A stretch of 64,000 bases of DNA from an uncultured Bacillus sp. GTDB taxonomy: Bacteria > Bacillota > Bacilli > Bacillales_B > DSM-18226. The notes below the pieces were generated by a model that saw nothing but the letters and a program-made list of their open reading frames with translations, was not told the DNA's origin and did not search any database. Below are positions 19,401 through 27,986 of this stretch, one piece after another (within the stretch, counting starts at the first letter, position 1; each line of letters starts with the position of its first letter). The position numbers and the translations under genes are program-made. Location: positions 1 through 64,000 of the forward strand of contig NZ_CAMLDX010000004.1 in NCBI RefSeq assembly GCF_946478885.1, in the 5' to 3' direction.

Positions 19401-19545
19401 AAGAAGTTGTTGCGCCAGCCGTCATTAATGGAAATGCTTTGTTATTATCTTCCGTCTTGGCAAATGCATGTTTTTCCGCCAAGTACGAAGCCGCAACCGA
19501 GGCGGCAGTATACTTCATAAACTTACGTCTAGACATCTTAGGCAT
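16474..19545 (-). CDS. fdnG: formate dehydrogenase-N alpha subunit, selenocysteine-containing, Tat-exported
   Basis: The catalytic molybdenum/tungsten-bis-MGD subunit oxidising formate to CO2. The frame runs 1023 residues only if the in-frame TGA at 18966-18964 is read as selenocysteine: ...NFTHQAEI-Sec-HAPTVASLAPSFG, aligning with the known Sec site of FdnG (V-Sec-HGPTVAGLAPTFG). The N-terminus has a Tat signal (SRRKFMKYTA). A 4Fe-4S motif CHFCSVGC...CPKG follows near residues 52-90. The C-terminal molydopterin-dinucleotide-binding domain ends the protein. RBS GGAGG precedes the ATG. Gene callers will split it into 193- and 825-residue pieces; it is not a frameshift. Sec insertion genes are not in this window. 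Confidence 0.92.
18931..18966 (-). promoter_or_regulatory. selenocysteine TGA codon and candidate bacterial SECIS hairpin
   Basis: The TGA (18966-18964) is followed 14 nt later by GGCTA-GTT-TAGCC (18949-18937), a 5-bp stem with a three-base GTT apical loop. Bacterial SECIS elements lie just 3' of the UGA inside the coding region, with a small GU-containing apical loop bound by SelB. Position and loop agree. A bulged U was not resolved by eye. Confidence 0.65.
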
Positions 19546-20320
19546 ACTATTCTTTTCCTCCCCACTACTGAAATGCTTATATATCTCTTTTGATAAGCGT
19601 TAAGATACATTCAAACACTCAACTTATTAGCTAAACACATAAGGAGAACTCTCGTTTAAAAGGTCAGCAAGTGAAAGCGCTTACACATTCCTGCACACCC
19701 TTGATAAAACAAAGGATTATTTGCATCTTTTACAATTGTTCTCTATAAAAATGAATTTTTTTAACTTTAATAAGTCTCGTATACTATTTAATGTTACTAG
19801 TGTACTACCGGTTCCTACACCTAATCTTTCCATCCAATTTCCACATTTGAGCCCCCTTTTTTTTCATTAACAAATAGATAGCATTTTCAAGATTTAAAAA
19901 ATAATATCTATTTTATCTGGAGCTAATGTTTGTTCTTTGAATATGAAACATTTCTACTCCATTCTCTATGTATAATATAAATATGTTCACAAATATTTCA
20001 AATGACTTTTGTCACAGCCACAATAATTTATTTTCACAAAAAGCACAGGCACATTAAAGGTAAAGAAGAAAATTTTATTGCCCCTCCGGACTAAATGAGA
20101 CACCTCCTCCTTTGAATACGGATAAAAAAAAGGTACTTTTTTTAGTAAAAATGATGTGTAAGACGGATATTTATCAGAATTTGCAGGGCGTCGGATTTAA
20201 CTCTATTGTCCTCAAAGCCCCAATTTCCTTCATAATATAAGCTGTATCATTTGAAAATATCAGACAAAATCGCTATGCTAAAGAATGTACCTTACTATTA
20301 TCGTAAAGGAGAAATGCCAA
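19546..20320. other. 775-bp intergenic region between divergent fdnG and aldo/keto reductase genes
   Basis: An AT-rich divergent region. It contains the cre box at 19672-19685 on the fdn side. No convincing open frame or FNR-type palindrome (TGTGA-N6-TCACA) was found. Nothing else could be assigned. Confidence 0.6.
19672..19685 (-). promoter_or_regulatory. cre site (CcpA) upstream of fdnGHI
   Basis: TGAAAGCGCTTACA fits the CcpA consensus TGWAANCGNTNWCA at every position. It lies about 127 nt before the fdnG start, implying catabolite control of the formate dehydrogenase operon. Confidence 0.75.
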
Positions 20321-21151
20321 ATGAATTATGTTACATTGAACAACGGACTTCAAATGCCGCAGTTGGGTTTTGGTGTATGGAAGGTTGATAATAACCAGGC
20401 AGCTATTTCTGTTACAAAAGCATTAGAAACAGGATACCGCTTGATTGATACGGCTATGATATATAAAAATGAACAAGGGGTTGGAAAAGCTGTACAAGAA
20501 TCATCCATTCCGCGTGAGGATCTATTCATAACGACAAAGGTTTGGAATAGTGATCAAGGTTACGATAATACGTTACGTGCCTACAATCAAAGCCTTGAAA
20601 GACTAGGACTTGACTATGTAGATTTATATTTAATCCACTGGCCTACCCCGCAATTTGACCGGTATGTTGATACATATAAAGCATTGGAAAATCTTTATCA
20701 CGAAGGACGTGTTAAGGCGATCGGTGTATGTAATTTCGATATCGAACATCTGGAACGTATTCTTTCAGAGTGTGAAATAAAGCCTGTTTTGAATCAAGTA
20801 GAATGCCACCCGCATTTTGCCCAAAATGAATTAAAGGAATTTTGCGCAAAGCAGAATATTTTTGTAGAAGCATGGGGTCCGCTTGAGCAAGGCGGGGATA
20901 TTCTAAAGGATGAGACTGTAATCCGGATTGCTGGACTACATGGAAAATCCGCTGCACAAGTTGTTTTACGCTGGCATCTTCAAAACAATACGATTGTCAT
21001 TCCAAAATCTATCACACCTTCACGTATTGAAGAGAATTTTCAAGTGTTTGATTTTGAACTGACTCCGTCAGAAATGGATGAAATCAATCGATTAGATCTC
21101 AACCGCCGCAAAGGAAGAGTCCCAAGCAAAATGAATTTATTACAAATATAA
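20321..21151 (+). CDS. aldo/keto reductase
   Basis: A 276-residue NADPH-dependent aldo/keto reductase of the YvgN/glyoxal reductase type. The catalytic tetrad is visible: Asp and Tyr in LIDTAMIYKNE (about 43-52), Lys in TTKVWN (about 74), His in LIHWP (about 107). Cofactor-binding residues are in the IPKS...RIEEN segment near 230. Likely substrates are methylglyoxal or other small aldehydes. GGAG precedes the ATG at 20321, and a further upstream start is not supported. A terminator follows. Confidence 0.9.
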   Translation: MNYVTLNNGLQMPQLGFGVWKVDNNQAAISVTKALETGYRLIDTAMIYKNEQGVGKAVQESSIPREDLFITTKVWNSDQGYDNTLRAYNQSLERLGLDYVDLYLIHWPTPQFDRYVDTYKALENLYHEGRVKAIGVCNFDIEHLERILSECEIKPVLNQVECHPHFAQNELKEFCAKQNIFVEAWGPLEQGGDILKDETVIRIAGLHGKSAAQVVLRWHLQNNTIVIPKSITPSRIEENFQVFDFELTPSEMDEINRLDLNRRKGRVPSKMNLLQI

Positions 21152-21195
21152 TTAGTGCTTGCATCGTACAATTCGCTATTAAAAATAATGTCTGC

Positions 21196-21254
21196 AAAAA
21201 ACCCCTTTGACCTTTAGAATGTATTACCTTTTATAAAGGACAAGGGGCTTTTTT
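21196..21254 (+). terminator. terminator after the aldo/keto reductase
   Basis: AACCCCTTTGACCTTT pairs with AAAGGACAAGGGGCTT across a 19-nt loop, followed by six T. Confidence 0.85.
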
Positions 21255-21475
21255 GTCTGAATCTATTCGGTGGAACCTTGTATGTATATAATGAAGGATC
21301 TAATCGAAAAATACCAGCATTTAGGTCTCTTGGTACGATAAATACCTAGGCAATATAGAGACTGGCATCAAATCGTACAGCTCTTCCTGTTTTTATATTT
21401 TACACTATTAAAATGTTACTCTGTTACAAAAATGTCATACTGCTTTCTTTGGAGATATTATTGGAATATCAATAT

Positions 21476-21494
21476 GATAATGATATACTTTATC
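21476..21494 (+). promoter_or_regulatory. Fur box upstream of feoA
   Basis: GATAATGATATACTTTATC matches the 19-bp Fur consensus GATAATGATAATCATTATC at 15-16 positions. It lies about 47 nt before feoA. A weaker Fur-like stretch (TGAGAATGAATCTTATTA, about 21850-21867) precedes feoB. Both suggest iron repression. Confidence 0.7.
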
Positions 21495-21541
21495 AATAGT
21501 AAGAGTTACATCTCATCAATTGATAAAGCAGGGTGAAAAGG

Positions 21542-21754
21542 TTGGATTTAACAGATGCTAAGGTCGGACAGACTGTCACAGTGAAAGCTATTGAAGGAAA
21601 AGAAAAAGTTAAAAAATTCCTTATTTCACTCGGATGTTTTGAAGGTGAGCAAATTACCCTGATTTCTATACTGGCTGGAAATTATATCATCAATATCAAA
21701 GACAGCCGCTACGCTTTAGAGAAAAAGATTGCCAAGACCATTTTAATTGAATAG
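21542..21754 (+). CDS. feoA: ferrous iron transport protein A
   Basis: A 70-residue SH3-like FeoA domain (LDLTDAKVGQTVTVKAI, then KKFLISLGCFEGEQITL) that assists FeoB in Fe2+ uptake. The TTG at 21542 is preferred because GGTGA sits 5 nt upstream; GTG at 21533 would add three residues without an RBS. It is 141 nt upstream of feoB, with a second possible promoter between them. Confidence 0.88.
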   Translation: MDLTDAKVGQTVTVKAIEGKEKVKKFLISLGCFEGEQITLISILAGNYIINIKDSRYALEKKIAKTILIE

Positions 21755-21895
21755 GGAACAGAGACTTCTGTTTCATTTTGCTGCAGCACAAAATGCTAAT
21801 CCGATTTAATGATTCGCTATGGGCAATGCAGTCTTTTTTTACCCATAAATGAGAATGAATCTTATTAATAAGCAATACGAGAGAGGAGCTTCCCT

Positions 21896-23851
21896 ATGAG
21901 AATAGCCTTAGCAGGTAATCCAAATTCAGGGAAAACGACCCTGTTTAATATACTTACAGGCAAAACAGAGTCTGTTGGAAACTGGTCTGGTGTTACAGTA
22001 GCTGCTAAACATGCAGATTTAAAGAAAAAATATGCCCCTAAAAATATGAACGTTCAGATTGTGGATCTTCCTGGCACATACTCGATTTCACCATTTACCA
22101 GTGAAGAGGCCATCACCAGAGACTATATTTTAGACGAGTCACCGGATGTCATTATTAACATTGTGGACGGAGCAAATATCAGCAGAAGTTTATTTTTTTC
22201 TACCCAGTTGACAGAGCTTGGGATTCCCGTTGTTATTGCACTAAACAAAAGTGATATCCTTTCTAAACGTGGCGATTTTTTTGATGAAAATGTTTTCAGC
22301 AAAGAACTCCATTGTCCCGTGATTCCTATATCCGCCATACTTGAGGATGGAATCACAAATTTAATCAATGAATGTATCAAAGTATATGAATCTAAGAAAC
22401 CGCAAATCGCTGTTGAAATAGTTCACGAGGAAGGTACTCAAAACGATCATGCCAGACAACAGCTGGTAAAAACAATTGCGGCGAAATGCCAGCAGCAAAA
22501 GCAGACAGTAAATAAAATTACACTTTCAGATAAGATCGATAGAATTGTTGCTCATAAATGGTTAGGCCTTCCGATCTTCTTTCTAATCATGTGGGCTATA
22601 TTCTCCTTCTCCATTGAAGGGCTGGGCGGATTTTTATCCGGATATTTGAATGATGTCGTTTTTGGAGAGATTGTTCCAAATGCCGCAAACTCCTTTTTTG
22701 AAAACCTAGGAGTTCATCCATTGTTACAATCAATCATCGTGGATGGTGCAATTGGCGGTGTGGGAGCGGTAATTGGCTTCCTTCCATTAATTATGGTACT
22801 GTTTTTCTGCTTGTCTATACTTGAAGATTCCGGTTATATGGCAAGGGTAGCCATTCTTATGGATCGATACTTCAAAAAAATTGGTCTATCCGGAAAATCT
22901 ATCATCCCGATGATCGTAGGTTCCGGTTGTGCCATTCCAGGGGTCATGTCAACAAGAACGATTGAGGATATTAATGAAAAAAGAATGACGACCATTTTGA
23001 CACCATTTGTACCATGCGGAGCAAAGCTCCCCATCATTGCTTTATTTACAGGGGTATTTTTCCCGAATAATACATGGGTAGGACCAAGCATTTATATTAT
23101 TGCTATTTTAATGATTTTAATCGGCGGATTGCTTTTGAAAAAGATTTTTGTATGGGAAAATACATCCCAATTTATTATGGAATTGCCAGAATATAAAGTT
23201 CCAAGCTTGAAATACGCTTTCGTGCAAATGTTTGATAAAGCCAAAGCGTTTATTTATAAAGCAGCAACCATTATCCTTGTGTGCAACACCGTCGTTTGGT
23301 TCGCTCAAGCATACAGCTGGGGATTGCATCCTGTTGAAGAACAAAGCCAAAGCATTCTTGCTTCACTTGGTCTCTTTATTTCCCCGCTGTTGATTCCGCT
23401 CGGATTGGCGGGATGGCAGCTTGCAGCTGCAGCAATTACTGGATTTATTGCAAAAGAAAACGTAGTCGCGACACTAGCCGTGCTATTATCGGCAGCTTCT
23501 GCCGATGCTTTACATGCACCGGGGGGAGTTCTGACAGATTTCTTCACACCAGTTACCGGCTTGGCATTTCTGCTATTCAATTTATTTACACCGCCATGCT
23601 TTGCGGCAATCGGAGCGATGAATTCCGAAATTGGCTCAAAAAAATGGCTGTTTAGAGCCCTGGCATTTCAGTTTGGCGTTGGCTATTCATTAGCAATGAT
23701 CGTTTCACAGGTTGGATCATTAATCGTCTACGGCACTCCTGCCGCCGGTTTTGTTTCAGCAATTATCGTTTTAGTTCTGCTCGTTATTGCTGTAATACTC
23801 ATTATAAGAAGAGCCGATTTCAAACGGGCTCAATTAGGAGTTGAATTATAA
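21896..23851 (+). CDS. feoB: ferrous iron transporter B
   Basis: A 651-residue Fe2+ permease with an N-terminal G-protein domain: G1 GNPNSGKTT (about 7), G3 DLPGTYS (about 60) and G4 NKSD (about 119). The membrane part follows from about 215, with two gate motifs containing conserved Cys (VGSGCAIPGVMSTR and VPCGAKLP, then FTPPCFAAIGAM). RBS GAGAGGAG precedes the ATG. The stop overlaps the start of the small Cys-rich gene by 1 nt. Confidence 0.95.
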   Translation: MRIALAGNPNSGKTTLFNILTGKTESVGNWSGVTVAAKHADLKKKYAPKNMNVQIVDLPGTYSISPFTSEEAITRDYILDESPDVIINIVDGANISRSLFFSTQLTELGIPVVIALNKSDILSKRGDFFDENVFSKELHCPVIPISAILEDGITNLINECIKVYESKKPQIAVEIVHEEGTQNDHARQQLVKTIAAKCQQQKQTVNKITLSDKIDRIVAHKWLGLPIFFLIMWAIFSFSIEGLGGFLSGYLNDVVFGEIVPNAANSFFENLGVHPLLQSIIVDGAIGGVGAVIGFLPLIMVLFFCLSILEDSGYMARVAILMDRYFKKIGLSGKSIIPMIVGSGCAIPGVMSTRTIEDINEKRMTTILTPFVPCGAKLPIIALFTGVFFPNNTWVGPSIYIIAILMILIGGLLLKKIFVWENTSQFIMELPEYKVPSLKYAFVQMFDKAKAFIYKAATIILVCNTVVWFAQAYSWGLHPVEEQSQSILASLGLFISPLLIPLGLAGWQLAAAAITGFIAKENVVATLAVLLSAASADALHAPGGVLTDFFTPVTGLAFLLFNLFTPPCFAAIGAMNSEIGSKKWLFRALAFQFGVGYSLAMIVSQVGSLIVYGTPAAGFVSAIIVLVLLVIAVILIIRRADFKRAQLGVEL

Positions 23852-23997
23852 TGCTATCAACTATTGTTGTAGGGTTAATCTTTGTCGGTATTCTGTTTTT
23901 TGCCGGTAAAAAGACCTTTTCTAATATGAAAAATAATCAATGCAACTGCGGCACAAGCTGCTCTAGTAAAAGCAAATGCCACGCTGCAAAACGATGA
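23851..23997 (+). CDS. FeoB-associated Cys-rich membrane protein, 48 residues
   Basis: A small open frame overlapping the feoB stop by 1 nt, with TTAGGAG as RBS. One N-terminal membrane helix (residues 4-19) is followed by a short cytoplasmic tail with four Cys (CNCGTSCSSKSKC) and a final His, suited to binding iron or an Fe-S cluster. Such proteins are commonly linked to feoB in Firmicutes, and I infer a FeoC-like accessory role. Confidence 0.8.
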   Translation: MLSTIVVGLIFVGILFFAGKKTFSNMKNNQCNCGTSCSSKSKCHAAKR

Positions 23998-24016
23998 AAA
24001 TCCAAATAGACTAGCA

Positions 24017-24050
24017 AAAAACCTGCAGCGGTGTTGCTGCAGGTTTTTTG
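24017..24050 (+). terminator. terminator of the feo operon
   Basis: AAAACCTGCAGC pairs with GCTGCAGGTTTT around GGTGTT, followed by T. Confidence 0.9.
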
Positions 24051-24115
24051 CCATAAACACTATAATACAGTTATGTAGGCATTCAAACCGACTCTTTCAT
24101 TACATTTCTTTTCTT

Positions 24116-24616
24116 TCATCGTTTTTTCCAATAATCATCGATCATTTCTTTAATTATTTCATTTAGTTGTTCTCTTTCCAGCAATTCAAGCCATTCACAT
24201 TGATCAATTGGCAATTTAACTTTTAATTTGATATTTTTATCCGGCATCTCAACTTTCCTAATTTCCTCAAGCGTGATACCTTCTTCAATATTGGGAAAGT
24301 TTAAATCATATTCCGTAATCATATCAAAATCCTGATACAGCCTTAAATCCCCTTCATCTAATTCACAGTATAAATTCAGTTGCGGCAGACCTCCCGCAAA
24401 GGTTTTCAAGTACATGATTGAACTTATGACTCTGTCATCCTCTAACTCTATTTCAATAATCAGGTTTTCTTCATGGAGATATTTATTTAGAACCACTTCA
24501 CTTACAATCATCTCCAGTTCCAGCGTATGCCCCTTACTCGATTCAAAAATGTAGAGAGCACTGTTAAAAACATGAATTTGCTCACCATCTATCCTAACCG
24601 TTCTGATTTTGGTCAT
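24116..24616 (-). CDS. hypothetical acidic cytosolic protein
   Basis: A protein of 166 residues without signal or membrane segment, rich in Glu/Asp, Ile and Leu and probably beta-rich (many alternating stretches such as HTLELEMIVSEVVLN). It starts MTKIRTVRIDGEQIHVF. GGGGTGG lies 8-9 nt before the ATG at 24616; an ATG at 24625 is too close to that site. I do not recognise the family. It is monocistronic and convergent with the feo operon. Confidence 0.65.
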   Translation of the reverse strand: MTKIRTVRIDGEQIHVFNSALYIFESSKGHTLELEMIVSEVVLNKYLHEENLIIEIELEDDRVISSIMYLKTFAGGLPQLNLYCELDEGDLRLYQDFDMITEYDLNFPNIEEGITLEEIRKVEMPDKNIKLKVKLPIDQCEWLELLEREQLNEIIKEMIDDYWKKR

Positions 24617-24918
24617 CCCAAACATCCACCCCTGAAAATAAATCTCTTAACCGGCGATGATACACCCGCCCTTATTCACGATATTCTACCCTTTTCTTAA
24701 TCTTTATTATATTATATCTAAATTCAGGATGGGATGCTCTTCCTTCGATTAAAACAAATCGAAAGCGTATTCAATCGCATGATTTAACCATCTTGCTCAA
24801 GTATGAACAAATTGTAATGATATGTTCACAAAAAAGAAATTGAAACCTTATAAAAAAGTGATAAATTGTACTAGTATGCAAGAATTTGTTTAGCGTAATC
24901 AGAAAGGTGGAGCATCAA

Positions 24919-25278
24919 ATGGGATCTCTTTCCATTAGTGCATTATTAATTAGATTCCTACTAGGCGGTGCCGCAGTAGTTTTATCAACGATTGTATCAC
25001 GAAAATTAGGAGAAAAAGCCGGCGGCATATTTGCGGCATTTCCAGCAGTATTCATAGCAGCTCTCTTAACAACAGGTTTAGATTTCAATGGAAATGAACT
25101 TATTTCACATTCTATAGCTTTGTCTCAAGGTGCTATTATTGGGATGGCTATTAATATACTGATCGCTGTTATCGCAGGCTACTTGCTGCAGCGACTTGGA
25201 TGGAAAAATGGATTAATTCAGACTGTCGGCTGCTGGTTTCTCCTTTCCATTGCAGTTGTCTATATTACATCATTTTAA
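24919..25278 (+). CDS. DUF3147 membrane protein 1
   Basis: A 119-residue integral membrane protein with four predicted helices. The opening LLIRFLLGGAAVVLSTIVS and the central GGIFAAFPAVFIAALL match the next gene closely, marking a tandem duplication. Function of DUF3147 proteins is unknown. AAAGGTGG before the ATG at 24919 sets the start. It ends 19 nt before its paralogue. Confidence 0.8.
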   Translation: MGSLSISALLIRFLLGGAAVVLSTIVSRKLGEKAGGIFAAFPAVFIAALLTTGLDFNGNELISHSIALSQGAIIGMAINILIAVIAGYLLQRLGWKNGLIQTVGCWFLLSIAVVYITSF

Positions 25279-25297
25279 GGTGAAGAAGGGATTTATT

Positions 25298-25690
25298 ATG
25301 TATAAGGATTTACTCATTCGCTTTGTTCTGGGAGGGGCAGCTGTTGCCATTAGTTATATGATTACAGTCATATCTCCCTGGAAAATTCTCGGCGGAATCT
25401 TTGCCGCCTTTCCCGCTGTTATGATTACTGCGGTATTAATGAGAGGAATCACCTTCGGTTCAAAAAGCGCAGCAAAAATCGCCAATGGATCTATTTTCGG
25501 TATGATAGGCGGAGTGTTCTGTGCTGTAACCGTTTGGTTCGTTTTAAAGGAGACCCATAATTTTGGGCTTAGCATTATCCTCGGACTCATTCTATGGCTT
25601 GGCAGTTCAATTATTGTGGCAGCCGTAAAGGAACACCTACTTAATCCTGCAGCCAGCCACGGAAAAGAAAAACATAAATCAGTTGCATAA
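25298..25690 (+). CDS. DUF3147 membrane protein 2
   Basis: A 130-residue four-helix membrane protein and paralogue of the preceding gene (LLIRFVLGGAAVAISYMI and GGIFAAFPAVMITAVL). The short basic C-terminal tail probably faces the cytoplasm. The start follows a GAAGAAGGG RBS. The two products may form a heteromeric complex, as is common for paired small membrane proteins; that is inference. Confidence 0.8.
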   Translation: MYKDLLIRFVLGGAAVAISYMITVISPWKILGGIFAAFPAVMITAVLMRGITFGSKSAAKIANGSIFGMIGGVFCAVTVWFVLKETHNFGLSIILGLILWLGSSIIVAAVKEHLLNPAASHGKEKHKSVA

Positions 25691-25726
25691 TAACCATCGA
25701 TTAGCCTTTAGATGAAATTCATGACA

Positions 25727-25780
25727 AAAAGGAGCTTCCTGCAAAAGTGGCATGACTTTTTAAGGAGCTCCTTTTCATGA
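25727..25780. terminator. bidirectional terminator between DUF3147 genes and the cobalamin operon
   Basis: AAAAGGAGCT (25727-25736) pairs with AGCTCCTTTT (25766-25775), and the stem extends outward through flanking TCATG/CATGA. It ends both converging transcripts. Confidence 0.85.
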
Positions 25781-25783
25781 TAT

Positions 25784-26560
25784 TTAACCTTCGGCAATTT
25801 GGGCAGCAGCTCCCAGCTCAAACCATTTTAGTTTTTCCTGTAACTGGACCACCTCTCCAACCAGAATTAATGCCGGATTTTGAATTTTCTCCTTCTCAAT
25901 CAATTCCTCCATGGATTCGAGATTTCCAGTAAAGATTCTTTGTCTTTCTGTTGTTCCCCATTCAATTACGGCGGCAGGGGTTTGCGGACTTCTCCCGTTG
26001 GCGATTAGCTGCTGAGTAATATACTGGATGTTTGCAACACCCATATAAAAAGCAATCGTATCAATTCCTTGTGCCAGAGCCGCCCAATTTAGACGTGTCG
26101 CTCCTTTATCATTACAGGTATGTCCTGTTACAATGGCAAAGCTTGACGCATAATCCCGGTGTGTTACAGGAATGCCGGCATATGCAGGTGCCGCTATGCC
26201 TGCGGTTATTCCCGGAACAATTTCATACGGAATTCCATGCTGCGACAATACTTCTGCCTCCTCTCCAGCGCGGCCGAACACACAAGGGTCCCCTCCCTTT
26301 AATCGGGTTACTATTTTTCCTTCCATGGCTTTTTCAATTAATAGGGCATGTATTTCTTCCTGAATAAGATGATGATTACCCGGAGATTTTCCGCAAAAGA
26401 TTAACTCCGCTGTATCTTTTGCATACTCCAAAAGCCTTGGATTCACGAGCCGGTCATAGGCAATGACATCCGCCTTTTGAATGCATTCAAGACCATAAAC
26501 AGTGATTAATTTCGGGTCTCCTGGCCCAGCACCGACTAAATAGACTTTCCCTTGTTCCAT
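25784..26560 (-). CDS. cobA: uroporphyrinogen-III C-methyltransferase
   Basis: A 258-residue SAM-dependent methyltransferase (SUMT) converting uroporphyrinogen III to precorrin-2, the branch point to B12 and siroheme. Motifs: N-terminal VYLVGAGPGDPKLITVYG, then VTRLKGGDPCVFGRAGEE and VPGITAG. It is the last gene of the cbi operon, 43 nt after cbiA. The B. megaterium operon has the same gene (cysGA) in this position. Confidence 0.93.
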   Translation of the reverse strand: MEQGKVYLVGAGPGDPKLITVYGLECIQKADVIAYDRLVNPRLLEYAKDTAELIFCGKSPGNHHLIQEEIHALLIEKAMEGKIVTRLKGGDPCVFGRAGEEAEVLSQHGIPYEIVPGITAGIAAPAYAGIPVTHRDYASSFAIVTGHTCNDKGATRLNWAALAQGIDTIAFYMGVANIQYITQQLIANGRSPQTPAAVIEWGTTERQRIFTGNLESMEELIEKEKIQNPALILVGEVVQLQEKLKWFELGAAAQIAEG

Positions 26561-26603
26561 AACAAATCTCCCTTATTATTCATTCGTTTTCCCTAACGGG
26601 CGG

Positions 26604-27986
26604 TCATACTCTCTTAGCTTTTTGTTTGTATTTATTACATGTCTCTATCCAGCGCCGGGCAAGATCCGGATTGGAAGCAAAATGAAAGTGGGTGTATCCT
26701 GCCGTGAGATTCCCTTTCAAACAGCCTTCATCCTTAAGACCTAATCTTCCTTTCGTTTGATACGCATAGGGTAATTTTTCCCCGCTCTCAAAAATAGAAT
26801 AATGAAATTCATGCCCTTTTGCCTGCATCCCTTCACCGATTAGGAAATTATCCCTTCTCCCGAAGATTTCACGATAACCCATAGATACCAGCTTCTTTTG
26901 CATTTTCACCTTACCGGAGATAATTCCTAACATGGGATATTCCTGTCCTGCTGTATTCGTTATGGACTCTGTCAAATACATAAATCCACCGCATTCTGCC
27001 AGAGTTGGCAGCCCTTTTTCAATGGCTGACTGGATAGAATTCTTTGCCTTTTGATTGCACGCTAACGTACCTGCGTATTCCTCAGGAAATCCTCCTCCCA
27101 AATATAAACCATCACTGCCCACAGGAACCTCTTCATCCTGCAAAGGGGAAAAGGTGACCAACTTCGCACCGTGCGCTTCTAGCAAGTCAAGATTCTCCTG
27201 ATAATAAAAATTGAACGCTGCATCCCGCGCAACGGCAATGGTCACCTCAGGTTCCTTGCGGTTGCTGAATATTCCATTAGATACTACTGGAAAATCAGGA
27301 GCCATTGCCAAATCATATAATCGATCAATGTCAATAGTCTCAGACACTAGGTTTCCTAATTTCTCAAAAAATGGATTGAGTTCCCCTCGTTCAATCACTG
27401 GTATTAAACCTAAATGGCGACTTGGTATATCGATCCCACACTCTTCCTTCAAATATCCGATTACCGGTACTTGACACTCCTGTTCAATAGCAGCCTTTAC
27501 AATTGCATAATGCCCCTTACTGCCAACTCTGTTCACAATGACTCCGACTATATTAGGCCTGCTATCAAAGGACTGAAATCCTTTGACGATTGCGGCGGCA
27601 CTGCGAGCCATACTTTTGCAATTTACGATCAGCAACACCGGACTTTCCGTAATTAAGCTGATTTCAGCTGTTGAACCGGTATTTTCAAGCGGGCTTTTTC
27701 CATCATAAAACCCCATGACCCCTTCAATGATGGAAATATCTGCATCCAATCCGACTCGTGCTGTTATTTCACGAACAGTCTGATGCTCAAACATCCAGCT
27801 GTCTAAATTCCTCGATACTCTCCCTGTAACGGCTGTGTGATAGGTAGGATCGATGTAATCCGGACCGCATTTAAACCCTTGGACTGTGTATCCTTTTTGC
27901 TGTAATGCTGCCATAATGCCAATTGTCAATGTAGTTTTGCCTACACCGCTGTTTGTTCCGGCAATGACCAGTCTTCTCTTATTCAT
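26604..27986 (-). CDS. cbiA: cobyrinic acid a,c-diamide synthase
   Basis: A 460-residue glutamine-dependent amidase adding amides to the a and c side chains of cobyrinic acid. It has an N-terminal ATP site GTNSGVGKTTLTIG (about 9) and a C-terminal class I glutaminase domain with the nucleophile Cys in AECGGFMYL (about 332). The start overlaps the end of cbiG by 8 nt. This is the last corrin-modifying step encoded in the window. Confidence 0.93.
   Translation of the reverse strand: MNKRRLVIAGTNSGVGKTTLTIGIMAALQQKGYTVQGFKCGPDYIDPTYHTAVTGRVSRNLDSWMFEHQTVREITARVGLDADISIIEGVMGFYDGKSPLENTGSTAEISLITESPVLLIVNCKSMARSAAAIVKGFQSFDSRPNIVGVIVNRVGSKGHYAIVKAAIEQECQVPVIGYLKEECGIDIPSRHLGLIPVIERGELNPFFEKLGNLVSETIDIDRLYDLAMAPDFPVVSNGIFSNRKEPEVTIAVARDAAFNFYYQENLDLLEAHGAKLVTFSPLQDEEVPVGSDGLYLGGGFPEEYAGTLACNQKAKNSIQSAIEKGLPTLAECGGFMYLTESITNTAGQEYPMLGIISGKVKMQKKLVSMGYREIFGRRDNFLIGEGMQAKGHEFHYSIFESGEKLPYAYQTKGRLGLKDEGCLKGNLTAGYTHFHFASNPDLARRWIETCNKYKQKAKRV

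Noticed and set aside
19981..20040. Possible FNR boxes before the formate dehydrogenase operon
   Set aside because: TGTTCACA and TTTGTCACA occur but do not form a TGTGA-N6-TCACA palindrome.
20050..20160. GGAGGAGG followed by a GTG frame on the minus strand upstream of fdnG
   Set aside because: The GTG directly abuts the GGAGG-like stretch with no spacing, and the 38-codon product has no recognisable features.
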